In this document: positions 25,527 through 27,980 of the stretch, one piece after another | How the letters are laid out: each line of letters opens with the position of its first letter | How positions within the stretch are numbered: position 1 is the stretch's first letter | DNA from: JBBCJT01 sp037190665 | GTDB lineage: Bacteria > Pseudomonadota > Alphaproteobacteria > Acetobacterales > Acetobacteraceae | Direction of reading: 5' to 3' | NCBI GenBank assembly: GCA_037190665.1 | Contig: JBBCJT010000179.1 | Location: 1 to 27,980, forward strand | Length of the DNA: 27,980 nt | Position numbers and translations under genes: made by a program | The notes under the pieces: generated by a model | Database searches by the model: none | Seen by the model: only the letters and a program-made list of their open reading frames with translations | Told to the model about the DNA's origin: nothing

Positions 25527-26242
25527 CCGCGCTGCGGCTGGGGATGCTCACCCCCTCCTCCAACACCGTGCTGGAACCGGCCACGGCGGCGATGCTGCAC
25601 GAGACGCCGGAGATCACCGCGCATTTCGCCCGCTTCCGCGTCACCGCCATCAATCTCGGCGACGGCGCGCTCGCGCAGTTCGACCACGCACCCATCCTCG
25701 CCGCCGCCGAACTGCTCGCGGACGCGAAGGTTCACGCGATCTGCTGGAACGGCACCTCCGGCGGCTGGCGCGGCTTCGACGCCGACCGGGCGCTGTGCGC
25801 GGCGATCACGGAGCGCACCGGCATCCCCGCCACCACCGCCACGCTGGCACTGGCCGACGCGCTGCGGCTTCTGGGTACGGCGCGCCTCGGCCTCGTCACG
25901 CCCTATCTCGCCGATGTCCAGCAGGCGATCGTGGCCACCTTCGGCCGCGAGGGGCTGGCCGTCGTCGCCGAACGCCATCTCGACGATCCGGGCAATTTCA
26001 GCTTCGCCGCCCACACGCCGGAGACGGTCGCGGCAATGATCCGTGCGGTCGCCGCCGAAGGGGCCGACGCCGCCGCCGTGTTCTGCACCAATTTCCGCGG
26101 CGCCACGGTCGCGGCGGCGCTGGAGGCGGAAGCCGGCATTCCCGTTCTCGACAGCGTCGCGCTGGCGCTGTGGGGGGCGATCCGCGCCGCCGGCGGCGAT
26201 CCATCCCGCATCCGCGGCTGGGGCCGGCTGTTCGGCGTATAG
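25523..26242 (+). CDS. Asp/Glu racemase superfamily protein, arylmalonate decarboxylase-like
   Basis: The 239-residue product has the superfamily start LGMLTPSSNTVLEP, WNGTSGGWRG (75-84), TGIPATTATLALADALRLLG, and C188 in VFCTNFRG. It ends RIRGWGRLFGV. Most racemases and maleate isomerases use two Cys. Here the first is replaced by Gly77 (NGTS), while the second (C188) is kept. That is the arrangement of bacterial arylmalonate decarboxylase, which has MGTS and one catalytic Cys. A second Cys, C74, lies three residues before the usual position. A single-Cys decarboxylase or isomerase is therefore more likely than a two-base racemase. It is coupled to creA by ATGA. Confidence 0.85.
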   Translation: MTALRLGMLTPSSNTVLEPATAAMLHETPEITAHFARFRVTAINLGDGALAQFDHAPILAAAELLADAKVHAICWNGTSGGWRGFDADRALCAAITERTGIPATTATLALADALRLLGTARLGLVTPYLADVQQAIVATFGREGLAVVAERHLDDPGNFSFAAHTPETVAAMIRAVAAEGADAAAVFCTNFRGATVAAALEAEAGIPVLDSVALALWGAIRAAGGDPSRIRGWGRLFGV

Positions 26243-26269
26243 CGCGCGGCCGCCGGATCGGCGAATGTC

Positions 26270-27364
26270 GTGCGCATGCTCCCCCCTTCCGGCCGTGATG
26301 TCCCGATCGGACCAGAACGCTTCATCGCGCTGGTGCTGATCGCGCTGCTCGCCATCGGCTGCCTGATGGTCCTGCGGCCATTCCTGTCCGCCCTGCTCTG
26401 GGCGGCGATCCTCGCCTACGCGACCTTCCCGGTGTTCGCCTGGCTGCGGGCGAAGTCGCGCCTGTCGGGCGGGTGGATCGCGACGGCGATGGTGCTGACG
26501 ATGGCCTGCGTGGTCGTCGTGCCGCTCACCGTCGCGATCCCCGCCTCCGGCGACGATCTCAACGCGCTGCGCCGCGAGTTCCAGGACTGGGTCGCCCAGG
26601 GGCCGCCCATGGCGCCGGGATGGATCGGCGAGATCCCGCTGATCGGCGGGCCGATCAGCGAGCAGTGGAACCGGCTGGCCGAGGATCTTTCCGGCATCCT
26701 CGACCTGCTGGCCCCATACGCGCGGATGCTGGCCGAACTCGGCTGGTCGGTCGCGCTCGGGATCGCCAACGGCGTGCTGGAATTCGCGCTGGCGCTGTTC
26801 CTGGCCTGGTTCCTGTTCGTCCATGGCGAGGCCGTCGCGCGCAAGCTCTCGGCCATGTCGCAGCGGCTGGGCGGGGACCGCGCCCAGCGCGTGCTGGCGG
26901 TGACCGGCCTGACGGTGCGCGGCACCGTCTACGGGCTGCTCGGCACCGCCATCGTGCAGGGCATCCTCACCACGCTCGGCCTGTGGGTGGCCGGCGTGCC
27001 GCGCCCGGTGCTGCTGGGCACCATCGCCGGGCTGATCTCGGTGCTGCCGGTGGGCGCGCCGCTGGTCTGGATCCCGGCCGCGCTGTGGCTGCTGGCGAAG
27101 GGCGACACGGTCTACGGGATCGGGCTCGCGCTCTGGGGCGGGCTGGTCATCAGCAGCGCGGACAACTTCATCCGCCCCTGGTTCATCGCCCGCGGCGCGG
27201 ACCTCCCCTTCCTGCTGACCATCCTCGGCGTGCTGGGGGGCGTGATCGCCTTCGGTTTCCTCGGCATCTTCCTCGGCCCGGTGCTGCTGGCAGTCGGGTT
27301 CACCGTGATCAACGAGTGGCTGCGCGTGGCCGAAGCGCCGGGGGCGGACCCGCCGGAGGCATAA
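26270..27364 (+). CDS. AI-2E family transporter (PerM-like membrane protein)
   Basis: The 364-residue inner-membrane protein has about eight hydrophobic segments: two at about 18-52, one near 68-90, and a cluster from about 160 to 350. It has the family features VRGTVYGLLGTAIVQGIL (about 221-238), ISVLPVGAPLVWIPA, DNFIRPWFI and FGFLGIFLGPVLLA. Members export diverse small molecules or act as Na+/H+ antiporters; the cargo here is unknown. The start is GTG at 26270 or ATG two codons later (26276), neither with a clear Shine-Dalgarno. It follows the racemase-family gene by 27 bp and may share its transcript. Confidence 0.9.
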   Translation: MRMLPPSGRDVPIGPERFIALVLIALLAIGCLMVLRPFLSALLWAAILAYATFPVFAWLRAKSRLSGGWIATAMVLTMACVVVVPLTVAIPASGDDLNALRREFQDWVAQGPPMAPGWIGEIPLIGGPISEQWNRLAEDLSGILDLLAPYARMLAELGWSVALGIANGVLEFALALFLAWFLFVHGEAVARKLSAMSQRLGGDRAQRVLAVTGLTVRGTVYGLLGTAIVQGILTTLGLWVAGVPRPVLLGTIAGLISVLPVGAPLVWIPAALWLLAKGDTVYGIGLALWGGLVISSADNFIRPWFIARGADLPFLLTILGVLGGVIAFGFLGIFLGPVLLAVGFTVINEWLRVAEAPGADPPEA

Positions 27365-27370
27365 CCGCGC

Positions 27371-27398
27371 TTGCGGTCGCCACGCGCGCCGCTACAAG
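27371..27398 (+). promoter_or_regulatory. Candidate promoter of the final binding-protein gene
   Basis: TTGCGG (27371-27376) and TACAAG (27393-27398) are 16 bp apart. This would give a transcript start near 27405 and about a 46-nt leader before the ATG at 27451. The -10 matches 4/6 and the -35 only 3/6. Confidence 0.35.
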
Positions 27399-27450
27399 CT
27401 GCCATGTCGGGGATGCACGGCAAGCGGCCTCCGAACGGGAGACTTGGCAG

Positions 27451-27980
27451 ATGAGGATCTTGGGGGCGGCCGTCCTGGCCGCGATGCTGGCAATATGCCC
27501 GCTGGAGGCGCGGACCCTGCGTTGGGCCGCGTCCGGCGATCCGAACACGATGGACCCGCACAGCCAGAACGTCGGCACCGTGACCATGATGCTCGGCCAG
27601 ATCTACGAGGCGCTGATCCATCGCGGCAAGCAGCTCGAACTGCAGCCGGGTCTCGCCACGTCCTGGGCGCCGGTCGCGCCGGACCGCTGGCGCTTCACCC
27701 TGCGCCAGGGCGTGCGCTTCCACGGCGGCGAGCCGTTCACCGCCGAGGACGTGATCTTCTCCATCACCCGCGCGCAGGCCCAGTCGTCCAACTACGTGAT
27801 CTACGTGGACACGATCGAGCGGGTGGAGAAGGTCGACGACCGCACGGTCGAGATCGTCACCCGCGTGCCGGATCCGATCCTGCCCAACAAGATCGCCTCC
27901 GTTTACATGATGTCGAAGCCGTGGTCGGAGGCGAACAACGCCACCCGGCCGCAGAACACGCGCAACCGCGAGGAGATGGT
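27451..27980 (+). CDS. Family 5 ABC transporter substrate-binding protein (partial, runs off the end)
   Basis: The first 176 codons are present and the frame is open at the window edge. The product starts with a Sec signal peptide (MRILGAAVLAAMLAICPLEA). It then shows the DppA/OppA pattern: RWAASGDPNTMDPHSQNVG, IYEALIHRGK, LRQGVRFHGGEPFTAEDVIFSI. A GGGAG Shine-Dalgarno lies 10 bp before the ATG. It differs from the protein at 21273-22865 in its signal type and sequence. Its permease and ATPase genes would be expected just beyond the window. Confidence 0.93.
   Translation, partial: MRILGAAVLAAMLAICPLEARTLRWAASGDPNTMDPHSQNVGTVTMMLGQIYEALIHRGKQLELQPGLATSWAPVAPDRWRFTLRQGVRFHGGEPFTAEDVIFSITRAQAQSSNYVIYVDTIERVEKVDDRTVEIVTRVPDPILPNKIASVYMMSKPWSEANNATRPQNTRNREEM

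Overview
The window is about 28 kb of very GC-rich, gene-dense DNA. GC content, strong third-position GC bias, and the conserved group secA / parvulin PpiC / argJ / MutT-type Nudix point to an alphaproteobacterium, most likely Acetobacteraceae (Roseomonas-like). The many solute-binding proteins and amino-acid, amide and hydroxy-acid enzymes fit a heterotroph with a large scavenging repertoire. The taxonomic call is an inference from gene content.

Left part (1-6.9 kb): secA is on the minus strand, followed upstream by a small orphan gene that may have a CheD/CNF-like Cys-His deamidase fold. On the plus strand, divergent from it, lies a tight run of a periplasmic parvulin, argJ and a GNAT-Nudix fusion. 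At 7.1-9.7 kb are a type II GNAT toxin/DUF1778 antitoxin pair with a clear promoter-operator, an arginine deiminase/DDAH-superfamily enzyme, and a stand-alone GNAT.

Middle (9.7-18.2 kb): seven minus-strand genes form one chained operon. In transcription order they are a Tat-exported PotD-like binding protein, a GhrA-like hydroxyacid dehydrogenase, a class II aldolase, a PotA-like ATPase, two PotB/PotC-like permeases and an M20 amidohydrolase. A PuuB-like FAD oxidoreductase is divergent from it. This looks like uptake plus intracellular breakdown of an amide- or amine-containing compound; the substrate cannot be read from sequence.

Right part (18.2-28 kb): after a possible small RNA or attenuator leader come a divergent YtcJ-type amidohydrolase coupled to a D-threonine aldolase/D-serine dehydratase-like enzyme, then a family 5 binding protein. 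Next are yraN (minus), ggt-creA-Asp/Glu racemase-family gene (arylmalonate-decarboxylase-like), an AI-2E family transporter, and the start of another family 5 binding protein that runs off the end.

The most distinctive non-coding feature is a family of four-hairpin elements. Four copies are present, each right after a stop codon and each oriented with the transcript of the gene it follows; their stems covary. No IS element, tRNA, rRNA or CRISPR was seen, and no non-coding stretch exceeds about 210 bp.
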